The notes under the pieces: model-generated
Seen by the model: only the letters and a program-made list of their open reading frames with translations
Told to the model about the DNA's origin: nothing
The model's database searches: none
Program-made: the position numbers and the translations under genes
Shown: one piece after another, positions 1 to 10,100 of the stretch
Layout: the number at the start of each line of letters is the position of its first letter
Numbering within the stretch: the first letter of the stretch is position 1
Assembly (NCBI RefSeq): GCF_015234515.1
Contig: NZ_JADGMY010000021.1
Location: 92,120 to 156,119, forward strand
Length of the DNA: 64,000 nucleotides
Source of the DNA: Cellulomonas sp.
GTDB taxonomy: Bacteria > Actinomycetota > Actinomycetes > Actinomycetales > Cellulomonadaceae
Direction of reading: 5' to 3'

Positions 1-67
1 CGCCCAGCACGCGCTGCACCGCCTCGTCGAGCCTCGTCCCGGTCGTGCTGTCCGTCGTCGTCGTCAC
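1..67 (-). CDS. N-terminal fragment of an unidentified protein (cut by window edge)
   Basis: A GTG codon at 67 (minus strand) with a GAGGA Shine-Dalgarno-like stretch just upstream opens a frame that runs off the window edge. The 22 visible residues begin MTTTTDSTTGTRLDEAVQRVL, a polar Thr-rich start followed by what looks like an amphipathic helix. It is divergent from the NADH dehydrogenase gene. Too little is visible to name a function. The start is inferred from the SD spacing and the codon pattern only. Confidence 0.45.
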   Translation of the reverse strand, partial: MTTTTDSTTGTRLDEAVQRVLG

Positions 68-226
68 GCCACCGTCCTCACGGTCGATCCCCGGGTGGAG
101 GTCTACCCGCTGCAGGCCCCGAGCGCGCGTCGAACGGGCCGCACCGGCCGACGCGCGAGGTGCGGTCTGCGGCCGTAACGTCTGGACGACACGTCCGACG
201 CCCGACCTGAGGCCCGGGAGGACCTG

Positions 227-1576
227 ATGGCATCGACGCAGCGCCCGCACGACGTGGTGGTCGTGGGATCCGGCTTCGGTGGCCTCTTCGCGACCCGGGC
301 GCTGGCCCGCGTGCCCGGCGTGCGCGTCACGGTCGTCAGCGGCGTGAACCACCACCTCTTCCAGCCGCTGCTGTACCAGGTGGCCACGGGCATCCTGTCG
401 GCGGGTGAGGTCGCTCCCGCGACGCGTGACGTGCTGCGCTTCCAGCGCAACGCGAGGGTGATCCTCGGTGTCGTCGAGGACGTCGACCTCGAGGCGCGCG
501 AGGTCGTGCACCGCTCACCGATGGGCGTCAGCCGCACCCGCTACGACTCGCTCGTGGTGGCCGCCGGTGCCGGCCAGTCGTACTTCGGCAACGACCAGTT
601 CGCCGAGCACGCGCCGGGGCTCAAGAGCCTCGACGACGCGATGGAGATCCGCGCGCGGATCTTCGGCGCGTTCGAGCTGGCCGAGATCACCGACGACCCC
701 GAGGTCGTCGACCGGCTCCTGACGTTCGTCGTCGTCGGCGCCGGTCCGACGGGCGTCGAGATGGCCGGGCAGGTCGCCGAGCTCGCGCACCGCGTGCTGC
801 CCGGCGAGTTCCGGCGGATCGATCCCACACGGGCCCGCATCCTGCTCGTCGACCCGGTGCCGCAGGTGCTGCCCGGCTACCCGGACGAGCTGTCGGCCGC
901 GGCGACGCGCGAGCTCGAGCACGTCGGGGTGGAGGTCTGGACGGGGTGGAAGGTCGTCGACGTCGACGAGGTGTCGGTCAGCGTCGAGGACGACGGCGGG
1001 CAGCGGCGCGTCATCCCGTCGGCGTGCAAGGTGTGGGCCGCCGGTGTCGCGGGGGCGCCCGTGGGACGCGTGCTCGCGGAGCGCGCGGGCGTCGAGCCGA
1101 CCCGCTCGGGGCAGGTGCCCGTCGAGGACGACTGCACGCTGCCGGGGCACCCTGAGGTGTTCGTCATCGGCGACCTCATGCGCCACGGCAAGCTCCCCGG
1201 CGTCGCCCAGGTCGCGATCCAGAGCGGGCAGCACGCCGCCGACCAGATCCGGCGGCGGCTGGCGGGCGAACCCACCGGTCAGGAGTTCGTGTACCGCGAC
1301 AAGGGCAGCATGGCCACCGTCTCGCGGTTCTTCGCCGTGGCGCAGATCGGTTCGGTCCGCACGTCCGGCTTCGTGGCCTGGGGGCTGTGGCTGGGTGTCC
1401 ACCTGGTGTACCTGGTGGGGTTCAAGAACCGGGTCACGACGCTGCTGCACTGGGCCGTGTCGTTCGTCGGCCGGGGCCGCTCCGAGCGGGCCTCGACGTG
1501 GCAGCAGGTGGTGGCCCGCAACACCCTGCGGCGCACGGGCGAGAGCGCCCTCGGGTCACGCGCGGACGGCCACTGA
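227..1576 (+). CDS. ndh: Type II NADH dehydrogenase (NAD(P)/FAD-dependent oxidoreductase)
   Basis: A 449-residue flavoprotein expected to pass electrons from NADH to menaquinone at the inner face of the membrane without pumping protons. The first dinucleotide fold shows VVVGSGFGG at residues 12-20 (FAD). A second one, VVVGAGPTGVEMAG near residue 167, binds NAD(P)H. The C-terminal third has a hydrophobic stretch (GLWLGVHLVYLVGF, about 386-399) followed by basic residues, the membrane anchor typical of bacterial Ndh. The ATG at 227 follows GGGAGGACCTG, a good SD at normal spacing. Length fits the family (about 430-470). The gene stands alone, divergent from the partial gene at 1-67 and convergent with the DUF2207 gene. 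Other flavin disulfide reductase relatives, such as sulfide:quinone reductase, are less likely given the membrane anchor. Confidence 0.9.
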   Translation: MASTQRPHDVVVVGSGFGGLFATRALARVPGVRVTVVSGVNHHLFQPLLYQVATGILSAGEVAPATRDVLRFQRNARVILGVVEDVDLEAREVVHRSPMGVSRTRYDSLVVAAGAGQSYFGNDQFAEHAPGLKSLDDAMEIRARIFGAFELAEITDDPEVVDRLLTFVVVGAGPTGVEMAGQVAELAHRVLPGEFRRIDPTRARILLVDPVPQVLPGYPDELSAAATRELEHVGVEVWTGWKVVDVDEVSVSVEDDGGQRRVIPSACKVWAAGVAGAPVGRVLAERAGVEPTRSGQVPVEDDCTLPGHPEVFVIGDLMRHGKLPGVAQVAIQSGQHAADQIRRRLAGEPTGQEFVYRDKGSMATVSRFFAVAQIGSVRTSGFVAWGLWLGVHLVYLVGFKNRVTTLLHWAVSFVGRGRSERASTWQQVVARNTLRRTGESALGSRADGH

Positions 1577-1625
1577 CACCTGCTCGACGCGGGGGCCGCA
1601 CGACCAGCGCCCCACCGCCGGCACG

Positions 1626-3563
1626 TCACCAGCCGCCGCCGCCCCCGCCACCGACGCCACCGCCCGAGAAGCCCCCACCCCCGCTGAACCCGGAGTCCCC
1701 GGACGAGCCGGGCGTCGGTGCGGAGATGGCCGCCGTCGTGATCGACTCGAACCGGTCGAGAGCCCCGACGAAGCCTGCGCCCCAGAAGCCGTCGGCCCCG
1801 GGCGGGTACGCGCCGACGTACCAGATCGGAGTCGCGACGGCGACACCCTGTGCCGCGAGCTCGGCGAACACGCGGGACCACCGGTCGGCGAGGCCGAAGA
1901 CGATCGCGTACGGCAGGTAGCGGCTGAAGACGTCCTGCCCCTCCTCGAACCGGATCTGGTCGGCCTCCGCCGTGGCGAGGTAGCGGCGGAACCCGAGCGC
2001 CTGCGCGAGCACCGCGGTGCCGTCCGGCGTGCGGGCGGGGGCCGATCCGCTGAGGACGAGGACCAGCACACCCACGAGCAGCAGCGCGATCCCCACCAGT
2101 GCGAGCCCGGGAACCACCTCGATGGCCATGGCGACGATGGCGCCGAACAGCCCGATCACGGCGAGGAGGACGCCGGCCACGATCCACGCCGCGCGCACGC
2201 TCTTCGGGTTCGCCCGGAACCACCCGACGCTCGTGACGTGGTCGTAGAGCATGCTCTGCACCTTGGCGAGCGAGGAGGCGAACGTCGTCTTGAGCTCCGA
2301 CAGCGTGATCTCGTCGCTCTTCTCGAAGAGGTCGCTGAGCAGCCACGCCTCGAACGGCAGCAGCCCCTCGGTCCCCGGCCGCAGGCGCACGAGCGTCCAG
2401 TCCTTCGGCTTCTTGCGCGGGTCCTCGCGGGGCACCTCCTCGATGCGGAGCCACCCACGGACGGCGAGGTCGATGATCGTCGCGGTCACGTCGACCGGGT
2501 CGGCCTTCTCGTCGACGAGCGTGCCGATCTCCCCCGGGCGAGCACCCTCGGGTGGCTGGAACTGCACGGCCACGGGTGCGCGGTGGTCCCGGTACCCGGT
2601 GGCGGGCCGCATGCCGTCGGCGGGCCGCAGGCCGGGCGTGAGGCCGAGGTACGCGCGGTCCCGGCCGGTCCGTCGCACGCGGGCGATCGCGAGACCCCCG
2701 CCGAGCAGGACCACAGCAGCTGCAGCAGCCCCGCCGAGGTTCCCCGGGCGCAGCGGCAGCACCGGGTCGGGCTTGTCGCGCAGGATCGGCTGCACGCCCG
2801 GGAAGGTCCCCCCGGCCCAGCCGGTGACGGTCGTGAACTGGTCCCCGACCGTGACGACGTCCTGCGTGAAGGTCGCGGACGTGCCCGTCGTCGTGGCGTC
2901 GTCGCACGGCGTCGTCGACCCCTCGGGCCCGACGAAGCACGCGGCTCCCTGCACCGGGGCCGGCCCCGTGACCGTCACCGACAGGTCCGACAGCGGGACC
3001 TCCCACCCGGGCCCGATCACGTTCCAGTACAGCTCGTCACCGGAGTGCTGGGCGTTGGCGGGGTTGATCCAGCCGTCCACGGTCATCTCGACGCGGTACG
3101 TCTGCACGCCCGACACGTCGTCGACGTCCTCGTCGCCGATCCGCAGGATCACCGCGGAGGTCTCGTCCTCGCGGTGCAGGTCCGCCGGGGCGCCCGTGGA
3201 GCTCGTGACCCGCACGTCGCCGTAGTCGAAGAACCGGTCCTGCTCGTCGTCGTACGACACGCGCGTGGGGAAGGTGAGGTACGGGCCGTGGCCGGGGTCG
3301 TCACCGAAGTCGAAGTCGAGGTCGATGACGAGGTCCACCGTGCCGTCGGGCGCGGCGTCGGCCGTCACGTCGTAGCGCGTGATCTCCCGACCGCTGGTCA
3401 GGTCCGCGCGCTGCGAGCCCGCGAAGGCCACCGGCGGGGCCAGCAGGATCGCGCCGAGCGCGAGCAGGACGACGAGCGTCAGGACGGCGAGGCGACGCAC
3501 CGCGCGCGACAGCGCGGGGTCAGTGGGTGCGGGTCGGTCCGAGGCGAAGGGCGCGGGGCTCAC
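1626..3563 (-). CDS. DUF2207-family membrane protein with glycine-rich tail
   Basis: A 645-residue predicted membrane protein of the DUF2207 (YciQ-like) family; molecular role unknown. A signal or anchor helix lies at about residues 22-46, followed by an extracytoplasmic beta-rich DUF2207 region (about 50-250). Further helices sit near 270-290 and 455-505, separated by a cytoplasmic domain. The last 35 residues are almost all Gly/Ser/Phe and end GGGGGGGW, a low-complexity tail common in this family. I chose the GTG at 3563 because its GTGA overlaps the smpB stop codon and a GGGAG stretch lies upstream. A longer open frame up to 3641 exists but would sit inside smpB. The overlap implies translational coupling with smpB, although a functional link between the two is not known. 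Confidence 0.85.
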   Translation of the reverse strand: MSPAPFASDRPAPTDPALSRAVRRLAVLTLVVLLALGAILLAPPVAFAGSQRADLTSGREITRYDVTADAAPDGTVDLVIDLDFDFGDDPGHGPYLTFPTRVSYDDEQDRFFDYGDVRVTSSTGAPADLHREDETSAVILRIGDEDVDDVSGVQTYRVEMTVDGWINPANAQHSGDELYWNVIGPGWEVPLSDLSVTVTGPAPVQGAACFVGPEGSTTPCDDATTTGTSATFTQDVVTVGDQFTTVTGWAGGTFPGVQPILRDKPDPVLPLRPGNLGGAAAAAVVLLGGGLAIARVRRTGRDRAYLGLTPGLRPADGMRPATGYRDHRAPVAVQFQPPEGARPGEIGTLVDEKADPVDVTATIIDLAVRGWLRIEEVPREDPRKKPKDWTLVRLRPGTEGLLPFEAWLLSDLFEKSDEITLSELKTTFASSLAKVQSMLYDHVTSVGWFRANPKSVRAAWIVAGVLLAVIGLFGAIVAMAIEVVPGLALVGIALLLVGVLVLVLSGSAPARTPDGTAVLAQALGFRRYLATAEADQIRFEEGQDVFSRYLPYAIVFGLADRWSRVFAELAAQGVAVATPIWYVGAYPPGADGFWGAGFVGALDRFESITTAAISAPTPGSSGDSGFSGGGGFSGGGVGGGGGGGW

Positions 3564-4036
3564 CGGTCGCGGCGCTCCCGCATCGCGCGCTGCGACTCCA
3601 GGTTGTCCTGCCGCTCCCGCAGGGCCTGCCGCTTGTCCCACTCCCGCTTGCCGACCGCCAGGGCGATCTCGACCTTCGCGCGCCCGTCGAGGAAGTACAG
3701 CGCGAGCGGCACGATCGTGTGCCCCTTCTCGCGCGTCTTCGCCTCGAGCCGCTCGATCTCCTCACGGTGCAGGAGCATCTTGCGCTTGCGGCGCGGCGCG
3801 TGGTTGGTCCACGTGCCCTGCGAGTACTCGGGGATGTGCACGCCGTGCAGCCACGCCTCGCCGCCGTCGATCTCACCCCAGCCGTCGATGAGGGACGCGC
3901 GACCCGCACGCAACGCCTTGACCTCGGTGCCCGTGAGCACGAGCCCGGCCTCGAGGACGTCCTGGATCAGGTAGTCGTGCCGGGCCTTGCGGTTGGCGGC
4001 GACCATCGTGCGGCCGTCGGCCTTCGCCTTCGCCAC
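3560..4036 (-). CDS. smpB: SsrA-binding protein SmpB
   Basis: A 158-residue tmRNA-binding protein needed for trans-translation, which rescues stalled ribosomes. The OB-fold core is complete. It has [14 protein letters not shown] near residues 32-45, SLIDGWGEI, the HIPEYSQG region, and the C-terminal basic tail ([14 protein letters not shown]) that mimics a codon-anticodon helix in the A site. The start is the GTG at 4036, preceded by GGAGGG at good spacing. A Met codon ten residues later is a weaker alternative. smpB closes the ftsE-ftsX-M23 block, as in many Actinobacteria. The 157 bases between it and the peptidase gene hold no recognisable tmRNA gene. Confidence 0.96.
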   Translation of the reverse strand: MAKAKADGRTMVAANRKARHDYLIQDVLEAGLVLTGTEVKALRAGRASLIDGWGEIDGGEAWLHGVHIPEYSQGTWTNHAPRRKRKMLLHREEIERLEAKTREKGHTIVPLALYFLDGRAKVEIALAVGKREWDKRQALRERQDNLESQRAMRERRDR

Positions 4037-4193
4037 GACACGGCCCTCCGTTCCTGGTGCTGGACCGGCGGCTGCAGGCCGCCGGGACGATCGCCCGTCA
4101 GGGGCGCGGCCCGACGGACGTCGGACCGGGGTCGAGCCTACCGGCGTGGCACCACGAGCCCCAGGCGATTGCGGTGCACGGCCCGGCGCGGAC

Positions 4194-5603
4194 TCAGAGC
4201 CCGAGGTACGGGCGCGGGTTCACGGTGCTGCCGTTGACGTACACCTCGAAGTGCAGGTGGCACGCCGCCGACGTCCCGGTGTTGCCGGCGTACCCGAGCA
4301 GCTGGCCGGCACGCACGCGGGCACCACCTCCCACCGCGAACGACGACATGTGGTTGTAGCTCGACATGAGCGACGACCCGTTGACCCAGCCGTGGTCGAC
4401 CATCACCTGACCGCCGTACCCGCTGCGGTGACGTGCCCACTGCACGGTGCCCTCGCGGCCGGCGTACACCGGCTCGCCGCAGCGGTCCCGCAGGTCGATG
4501 CCCGCGTGCAGCCGCCAGTAGCCGAGGACCGGGTGCAGCCGGTTGCCGTACTCCGAGGTCACGACGATGGGGTTGTGGGCCGTGGGGTTGGCGAACAGCG
4601 CACCGGGGCGCACACCGCCGGGCTGCGCGCTCCCGCCTCCCCCGCCGCCGCCACCGCCTCCGCCGCTGCCCCCGGCGTTCGCGGCGGCCTGCCGCGCCTC
4701 CTCCTCCTTCTGCCGCTGGACGCGCTGCTGCTCGATGATCGCCGCGAGCTCGCGCCCGACCTGGGCACGCTCCGCGTCGTTCGCCGCGACCTGCGCCTGT
4801 GCCTCCGACTTGCGCGACTCGATGTCGGCCTTGCGCTGCTGCTGCTCGGCGACGAGCCGCTCCACCTCGGCCTTGGCCGTCTCGGCCTCCGCCTGCGCCT
4901 GGCGGGCCTCCTCGAGCTTCTCGTCGGCCGCGAGCTTGAGCTCGTCGACCTTCGCCCGGACCGCGGTCTGACGGGCCTGCGCGTTCTTGTTCTTCGCCGC
5001 CAGGGCGGTCAGCTCGTCGAGCACCTGCGTCTGGGTGCGCAGCGCGGTCGACACCAGCCCGTACTTCTCGACGAAGTCCTGCGAGCTCTCGGCGTCGAGC
5101 ATCACGCTCATGCCGGAGACGTCGCGCCCGCCCTTGTACGCCTCGCGGGCCATCTGGCCGATGGCCGAGCGGATCTCCTGCTCGCGCGTGTCGTCGAGCG
5201 CGATCTGCTCGGTGATCGCCGCCTCCTCGTCGCGCGCGGCCTGGAGCCTCGCGGCCAGGATCTCGGCCTCGCGCTGCGCCGCCTGCGCGGCGGCGACGGC
5301 CGCGTCGAGCCGCGCCTGCGCGGCGGGCAGCTGCGCCTCCACCTCGGCGAGCCTCGTGAGGGCCGCCGCGAGCTCGCCACTGAGCTCCTCGATCGCCTCG
5401 GCGAGGTCGGCCGCCCGCTGGTCGGCGGCCGCGGCACGCTGCTCCGTCGCCGCGCGGCGGTTCGACAGGTCGTCGGCCACGGCGGGCGCGGAGCCGGCGA
5501 GGAGGGCCGGCACCGCCACGCAGATCGCGGACAGCACCGCGACGAGCGCCTGCAGCGGTCGCCGCGGGGCGACGGTGGAGGGCGTGCGGTCGGCTCGACG
5601 CAT
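4194..5603 (-). CDS. Secreted coiled-coil M23 (LytM) peptidase of the FtsEX operon
   Basis: A 469-residue murein hydrolase predicted to be activated by FtsEX, by analogy with EnvC and related FtsX-partner proteins. A signal peptide covers residues 1 to about 43 (cleavage near PAVAD). A long Ala/Glu/Gln/Arg-rich coiled coil follows (about 45-310), then a Gly/Ser linker, then an M23 domain (about 340-469). The zinc and catalytic motifs look intact: LHAGIDLRD near 366 (HxxxD) and HLHFEV near 449 (HxH). The ATG at 5603 has GAAGG seven bases upstream. The ATG at 5609 would overlap the ftsX stop as ATGA but is too close to that SD. Position directly after ftsX strongly suggests it is the septal hydrolase controlled by this ABC complex. 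Confidence 0.9.
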   Translation of the reverse strand: MRRADRTPSTVAPRRPLQALVAVLSAICVAVPALLAGSAPAVADDLSNRRAATEQRAAAADQRAADLAEAIEELSGELAAALTRLAEVEAQLPAAQARLDAAVAAAQAAQREAEILAARLQAARDEEAAITEQIALDDTREQEIRSAIGQMAREAYKGGRDVSGMSVMLDAESSQDFVEKYGLVSTALRTQTQVLDELTALAAKNKNAQARQTAVRAKVDELKLAADEKLEEARQAQAEAETAKAEVERLVAEQQQRKADIESRKSEAQAQVAANDAERAQVGRELAAIIEQQRVQRQKEEEARQAAANAGGSGGGGGGGGGGGSAQPGGVRPGALFANPTAHNPIVVTSEYGNRLHPVLGYWRLHAGIDLRDRCGEPVYAGREGTVQWARHRSGYGGQVMVDHGWVNGSSLMSSYNHMSSFAVGGGARVRAGQLLGYAGNTGTSAACHLHFEVYVNGSTVNPRPYLGL

Positions 5604-5605
5604 GG

Positions 5606-6520
5606 TCATACCTTCGTGTATCGGCTCAGGGTGACCAGGGATGAGATCGCCGCCAGGACGAATGCCACGATCACGAGCAAGGGGGCGATCGCGAGCACGT
5701 CGGCGGTCCCCACGTACGGGATCCACGTCACGGACTGCCCGAGCCAGTCCGTCACCAGGTACTCGACCCCCAGCCAGAGCCCGCCGATCGCCATCGCGGC
5801 GCCCAGCGTCGCCGCGATGGCGCCCTCCAGCATGAAGGGCAGCTGGATGAACAGCGTCGAGGCGCCGACGAGCCGCATGATGCCGGTCTCGCGCTTGCGG
5901 CTCAGCGCCGACAGCCGGATGGTCGTCGTGATGAGCAGGACCGCGGCGAGCAGCATGATCGCCGCCAGGCCGCCGGCGGCCCAGGTGGCGCGGTCGAGCA
6001 CCAGGAACAGGTTGTCGAACAGCCGGCGCTGGTCCTCCACGGACTCGACTCCCGGACGCCCCGAGACCACGTCGGCCACGACCTGGTACTGCTCGGGGTC
6101 GGTGAGCTTGATGCGCAGGGACGCGTTCATGTCGTCCGCGGTGGCGGCGGACGCCCAGAACTGGTCGCCGAACTGCCGCTGGAACGCCTCGAAGGCCTGC
6201 TCCTTGGACTCCGGGTAGATCTCCTCGACGAACTCGGCGACCTGCGGTGCATCGAGGGCCGCGAGGATGTCGTCACGCTGCTCCTGCGTCACCTCCCCGG
6301 CCGCGCACGTCGGTGCCGCGGAGTTCGACGGGCAGAGGAAGACCGAGACCTCGACCTTGTCGTACCAGTCGTCCTTCATCTTGTCGATCTGCGCCTGCAG
6401 CAGTGCGGCGGCGCCGAGGAACGTCAGGCAGACGAACGTGACGAGGACGACCGAGATCGTCATCGACAGGTTGCGGCGCAGGCCGATGCCGATCTCGGAG
6501 AGGATGAACTGGGCGCGCAT
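5606..6520 (-). CDS. ftsX: Cell-division ABC-type permease FtsX
   Basis: A 304-residue transmembrane partner of FtsE. The FtsEX complex does not move a solute; it signals through FtsX's outside loop to peptidoglycan hydrolases at the septum. The layout is canonical: a cytoplasmic N-terminus (MRAQFILSEIGIGLRRN), one helix at about 20-43, a large extracytoplasmic domain (about 44-175) and three further helices in the C-terminal FtsX/MacB-like region (LVGAS motif near 217). The outside loop contains two Cys (LCPS and TCAAG), which could form a disulfide. The gene starts 12 bases after ftsE and its stop touches the M23 peptidase gene, so the three are one operon. Confidence 0.95.
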   Translation of the reverse strand: MRAQFILSEIGIGLRRNLSMTISVVLVTFVCLTFLGAAALLQAQIDKMKDDWYDKVEVSVFLCPSNSAAPTCAAGEVTQEQRDDILAALDAPQVAEFVEEIYPESKEQAFEAFQRQFGDQFWASAATADDMNASLRIKLTDPEQYQVVADVVSGRPGVESVEDQRRLFDNLFLVLDRATWAAGGLAAIMLLAAVLLITTTIRLSALSRKRETGIMRLVGASTLFIQLPFMLEGAIAATLGAAMAIGGLWLGVEYLVTDWLGQSVTWIPYVGTADVLAIAPLLVIVAFVLAAISSLVTLSRYTKV

Positions 6521-6532
6521 CTGCCGGCCCCC

Positions 6533-7222
6533 TCAGCGGTCCGAGCCGTAGACGCCGCGCGACTGGTCGCGCACCATCTCGCCCGTGCTCAGCTCGATGA
6601 CGCGCTTGCGCATCTGGTCGACGATCTCGTCGTCGTGGGTCGCCATGACCACGGTGGTGCCGGTGCGGTTGATGCGGTCGAGCAGGCGCATGATCCCCAG
6701 GGACGTCGTCGGGTCGAGGTTTCCGGTCGGTTCGTCTGCGAGCAGGATCGACGGCCGGTTGACGAACGCGCGGGCGATGGCCACGCGCTGCTGCTCACCG
6801 CCGGACAGCTCGTGCGGACGGCGCTTCTCCTTGCCCGCCAGGCCGACCATCTCGAGCACGTCGGGCACGGTCGTCAGGATGTGGTGGCGCGGCTTGCCGA
6901 TCACCTGCAGGGCGAACGCGACGTTCTCGAAGACCGACTTGGTGGGCAGCAGCCGGAAGTCCTGGAACACGGCGCCGATCTGCCGCCGCAGGTGCGGGAC
7001 CTTCCAGCTCGACAGCGAGCCGAGCTCCTTGCCCGCGACGTACACCCGGCCCGCGGACGCGCGCTCCTCACGCATGACGAGCCGCAGGAAGGTCGACTTG
7101 CCGGATCCGGAGGCCCCGACGAGGAAGACGAACTCGCCGCGTTCGACGTCGAGCGACACCCGGTCCAGCGCAGGCCTGGCGCCACGCGCGTAGACCTTCG
7201 TCACGTTCTCGAACCGGATCAC
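6533..7222 (-). CDS. ftsE: Cell-division ATP-binding protein FtsE
   Basis: A 229-residue ABC ATPase that couples ATP hydrolysis to FtsX-mediated activation of cell-wall hydrolases at the division site. Walker A is GASGSGKST (about 36-44). The Q-loop lies in VFQDFRLL, the signature is LSGGEQQR (about 138-145), Walker B is [12 protein letters not shown], and the switch His sits in VMATHD. Length and order match FtsE closely, including the N-terminal [11 protein letters not shown]. It is the first gene of the ftsE-ftsX-M23-smpB-DUF2207 block. A terminator-like hairpin at 7395-7423 separates it from prfB upstream, so it probably has its own promoter in the 209-base gap at 7223-7431, where I recognise no clear -35/-10 pair. 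Confidence 0.96.
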   Translation of the reverse strand: MIRFENVTKVYARGARPALDRVSLDVERGEFVFLVGASGSGKSTFLRLVMREERASAGRVYVAGKELGSLSSWKVPHLRRQIGAVFQDFRLLPTKSVFENVAFALQVIGKPRHHILTTVPDVLEMVGLAGKEKRRPHELSGGEQQRVAIARAFVNRPSILLADEPTGNLDPTTSLGIMRLLDRINRTGTTVVMATHDDEIVDQMRKRVIELSTGEMVRDQSRGVYGSDR

Positions 7223-7394
7223 AGCCGACCTCGCCTCGTCATGCCCCGGGGCACCCCCGTGGTCGCCCGCAGGCCGCGGGACTCATCGAGGGTAGGAACG
7301 TCCTCACGCGCTCGAGGGCAGGACACGCCGCCGTGCCCCCTGTGAATCGACGGACCGGCAGCGCGGTGTCCGGGTCGTCCCGGTCCGTCCCGCC

Positions 7395-7423
7395 GGCCCG
7401 TCCGGCGGTGGCCCCGGCGGGCC
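7395..7423 (-). terminator. Hairpin downstream of prfB
   Basis: A GC-rich stem-loop lies 9 bases past the prfB stop on the minus strand. Arms of GGCCCG plus CCGG pair with CCGG plus CGGGCC, with one bulged base and an 8-base loop. There is no U-tract, which is usual for actinobacterial terminators. It probably ends the prfB transcript before ftsE. Confidence 0.45.
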
Positions 7424-7431
7424 GTGCGACG

Positions 7432-8547
7432 TCAGTCGTCGATGCCCTGCTGGGCGCGCCGCCAGCGCACGCCGGCCTCGATGAAGTCGTCGATCTCACC
7501 GTCGAACACGGCCGACGGGTTGCCCACCTCGTGCTCGGTGCGCAGGTCCTTGACCATCTGGTACGGCTGCAGGACGTAGGAGCGCATCTGGTCGCCCCAG
7601 CTGGCCTTCACGTCGCCGGCCATCTCCTTCTTGGTGGCCCGCTCCTCCTCCTGGCGCTGCAGGAGCAGCCGGGACTGCAGGACGCGCAGCGCGGCGGCAC
7701 GGTTCTGGATCTGCGACTTCTCGTTCTGCATCGACACGACGATGCCGGTGGGGATGTGCGTCATCCGGACCGCGGAGTCGGTGGTGTTGACGGACTGCCC
7801 GCCGGGGCCGGACGACCGGAACACGTCGACCTTGATCTCGGACTCGGGGATGTCGACCGAGTCGGTCTGCTCGATCAGTGGGATGACCTCGACCGCCGCG
7901 AAGGACGTCTGTCGCCGGCCCTGGTTGTCGAAGGGCGAGATGCGCACCAGCCGGTGCGTCCCGGCCTCGACCGAGAGGTGGCCGAACGCGTAGGGCGTCT
8001 TGACCTCGAAGGTCGCGCTCTTGAGGCCCGCCTCCTCGGCGTAGGACGTGTCGAGCACCGTCGTGGGGTACCCGTGCCGCTCGGCCCAGCGCAGGTACAT
8101 GCGCAGGAGCATCTCGGCGAAGTCCGCGGCGTCGACGCCCCCGGCGCCGGCGCGGATCGTCACGACGGCGTCGCGCTGGTCGTACGGGCCCGCCAGCAGG
8201 GTGCGGATCTCGAGCTCACGCAGGTCCTTGCGGATGCCGACGAGCTCGGCCTCCGCCTCGGCCAGCGTGTCCTCGTCGTTCTCCTCGGCCGCCATCTCGA
8301 CGAGCGTCTCGAGGTCGTCGATGCGCGAGCGGAGCCGGTTGACGCGCTCCAGCTCGGACTGCGCGGCGGACAGCGCGCTCGTCACCTTCTGACCCTCGTC
8401 GGGGTCGTCCCACAGGTTCGGCACCGAGGCCTGGTCGGAGAGCAGCGCGATCTTCGCCTCGAGGGCGGTCGGGTCGCTCACCGTCTCGATCGACTCCAGC
8501 GTGGTGCGCAGCTGGCGGAGCTCGGCGGGAAAGTCGGTGGTGGCCAC
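7432..8547 (-). CDS. prfB: Peptide chain release factor 2 (RF2)
   Basis: A 371-residue class I release factor that recognises UGA and UAA and triggers peptidyl-tRNA hydrolysis. The anticodon-mimic tripeptide SPF is seen in [11 protein letters not shown] (near 203). The catalytic GGQ is in [10 protein letters not shown] (near 246). The N-terminal helical domain and the C-terminal tail are complete. The GTG at 8547 ([13 protein letters not shown]) gives a normal length. The much longer open frame upstream is an artefact of GC-rich sequence. Unlike E. coli prfB, the frame is continuous through the N-terminal region, so no programmed +1 frameshift is needed. prfB next to ftsEX-smpB is a conserved bacterial order. 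Confidence 0.95.
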   Translation of the reverse strand: MATTDFPAELRQLRTTLESIETVSDPTALEAKIALLSDQASVPNLWDDPDEGQKVTSALSAAQSELERVNRLRSRIDDLETLVEMAAEENDEDTLAEAEAELVGIRKDLRELEIRTLLAGPYDQRDAVVTIRAGAGGVDAADFAEMLLRMYLRWAERHGYPTTVLDTSYAEEAGLKSATFEVKTPYAFGHLSVEAGTHRLVRISPFDNQGRRQTSFAAVEVIPLIEQTDSVDIPESEIKVDVFRSSGPGGQSVNTTDSAVRMTHIPTGIVVSMQNEKSQIQNRAAALRVLQSRLLLQRQEEERATKKEMAGDVKASWGDQMRSYVLQPYQMVKDLRTEHEVGNPSAVFDGEIDDFIEAGVRWRRAQQGIDD

Positions 8548-8585
8548 GACCGACCAGGCTACCCGGTCCGCACCCCACCTCCCCC

Positions 8586-9470
8586 TCAGTCGGGCACGGC
8601 GCGCGACACCAGCACCGGGCACGCCGCACGCGCGACCAGCCACTGGCTCACGGAGCCCATGACCAGGCCCGCGAGCCCGCCGCGTCCCCGCGTGCCGACC
8701 ACGAGCAGGTCCGCCTTCTCGGCGTGCCGCGCCAGGACGTGCGCGGCCGGCCCCTCCTCCACCCGCTGCTCGACGTCGACCTGCGGGTACCGCTCCCGCA
8801 GCCGTGCCACCGCGGCCTCCAGCGCCTCCTCGGCGCGTTGCGACGCGAGGTCCGACGTCGAGCGGTCGGGGTTCTCGCGGAGCCACGCGGCCAGGGACCG
8901 GCTGTTCGCCGGTGCCTGCCAGCAGGCCACGGCGCGCAGCCGCGCCCCGGCGCCCGTGGCGTACAGACCGGCCGCGTCCACCGCACCGAGCGAGTGCCGC
9001 GAGCCGTCGACCCCGACCACCACGAGGCCGGTCGACGCCCGGTCGACCTGCGTCCGGGGCACGATGACGACGGGGCACGGGGCGTGCTGCACGGTGCCCA
9101 GCGCGACGGAGCCCAGGAGCACGCCGGACAGGCGCGCCGAGCCCTGCCGCCCCAGGACGACCAGCCGTGCACCGGCGGCCCGCCGGACGAGCGCCCGCGC
9201 GGGTGGCCCGTCGTCGAGCACACCGGCGACCTGGATCTCCGGCACCGCGGAGCGGGCCACCTCGGCCCCCTCCTCCGCGACCTCCTGCGCGCCGGCACGC
9301 ACGTACGCGGACGCCGCACTCAGCGGCGGGCTGTCCAGGTGCCCGGCGATCCCCCAGACGTGGACCACCTCCAGCGGGGCACCGAGGCGTCCTGCCGACC
9401 CTGCCGCCCACCGGACGGCCGCCACCGACTCCGGCGACCCGTCGTACCCCACGACCACGTGCCCGTCCAT
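8586..9470 (-). CDS. Two-domain universal stress protein (UspA family)
   Basis: A 294-residue cytoplasmic protein made of two tandem Usp domains (about 1-145 and 150-294). Both carry the ATP-binding pattern G-x2-G-x9-G-(S/T): [15 protein letters not shown] in the first and [15 protein letters not shown] in the second, so both look nucleotide-binding. Each begins with a VVVGxDGS strand. The ATG at 9470 follows GAGGAGGA, a strong SD. Upstream in-frame codons are rejected because this site is far better. Tandem Usp proteins are common in Actinobacteria and linked to hypoxia or stationary phase, but nothing here shows the specific signal. It lies 38 bases upstream of prfB and may be cotranscribed with it. 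Confidence 0.9.
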   Translation of the reverse strand: MDGHVVVGYDGSPESVAAVRWAAGSAGRLGAPLEVVHVWGIAGHLDSPPLSAASAYVRAGAQEVAEEGAEVARSAVPEIQVAGVLDDGPPARALVRRAAGARLVVLGRQGSARLSGVLLGSVALGTVQHAPCPVVIVPRTQVDRASTGLVVVGVDGSRHSLGAVDAAGLYATGAGARLRAVACWQAPANSRSLAAWLRENPDRSTSDLASQRAEEALEAAVARLRERYPQVDVEQRVEEGPAAHVLARHAEKADLLVVGTRGRGGLAGLVMGSVSQWLVARAACPVLVSRAVPD

Positions 9471-9593
9471 CGCGTCCTCCTCGACGCTCGGTGACACCCC
9501 GATCGTGCCGCCGCGCACCGAGGACGACAACCGGGGCCCTCCCCCGACGTGCGGCACGCGCCCGGCACCGAGACCCCCGCGAGGCGGGCGACG

Positions 9594-10100
9594 TCAGGAC
9601 GCGCGGGCGCTGGCGTCGACGACGAGCTCGATCCCCTCGCTCCACGGCGCCAGCACCCAGGTGACCAGCGGCGGGCGCGTCACCGCCCCCAGCCGGACGA
9701 CGGCGGAGCGCCCGTCCGGCGTCGTGGCCTCGAGCACGCGGACACCGTCCCAGCGCGCCGCCGGCTCGGGGTGGTCGCGCACGTACTCCTCGACCGCCGC
9801 CCGGACCGTCGCGTCCGTGAGCGGCACACCACCCGAGGCGCGCGCGCCGTCCGGACCGAAGTACGTGCTGCTCACCTGGTCCGCGGCCGACAGTGCCGCG
9901 AGGTCGGCCAGCGCCAGCAGCCGCTTGCGGTCGAGGTGCACCCCGGTGGCGGCCGTGATGACCAGCACCAGCAGGATCGCGACCACGCCGAACCCGAGGG
10001 ACAGAATCATCACCTGCCCCTCGTCACGCCCCCGGCCCTCGTCATGCGCCCGGGCATCGCCCCGCGCCGCGCGCCGGTGCCCGGCCGGCACGCGCCTCAC
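9594..10100 (-). CDS. TadG-like / Rv3654c-type pilus-assembly protein
   Basis: A 168-residue protein with a basic N-terminus, then [20 protein letters not shown], a prepilin-like hydrophobic helix (about 29-53), then the [12 protein letters not shown] helix that marks the TadG-type flp-pilus N-terminal domain. The rest is a small extracytoplasmic domain. By family it would be a minor pseudopilin or assembly factor of the Tad system. The GTG at 10100 overlaps the previous stop as GTGA, so it is coupled to the upstream TadE-like gene. It is the last gene of the tad operon. The Met at residue 31 is a less likely start because it would remove the Gly-Gln region before the helix. Confidence 0.8.
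   Translation of the reverse strand: MRRVPAGHRRAARGDARAHDEGRGRDEGQVMILSLGFGVVAILLVLVITAATGVHLDRKRLLALADLAALSAADQVSSTYFGPDGARASGGVPLTDATVRAAVEEYVRDHPEPAARWDGVRVLEATTPDGRSAVVRLGAVTRPPLVTWVLAPWSEGIELVVDASARAS

Noticed and set aside
4037..4193. tmRNA gene next to smpB
   Set aside because: Only 157 bases; no tRNA-Ala-like acceptor ends or tag reading frame could be found.
7432..8547. Programmed +1 frameshift in prfB
   Set aside because: The reading frame is continuous across the N-terminal region where E. coli has its in-frame UGA.
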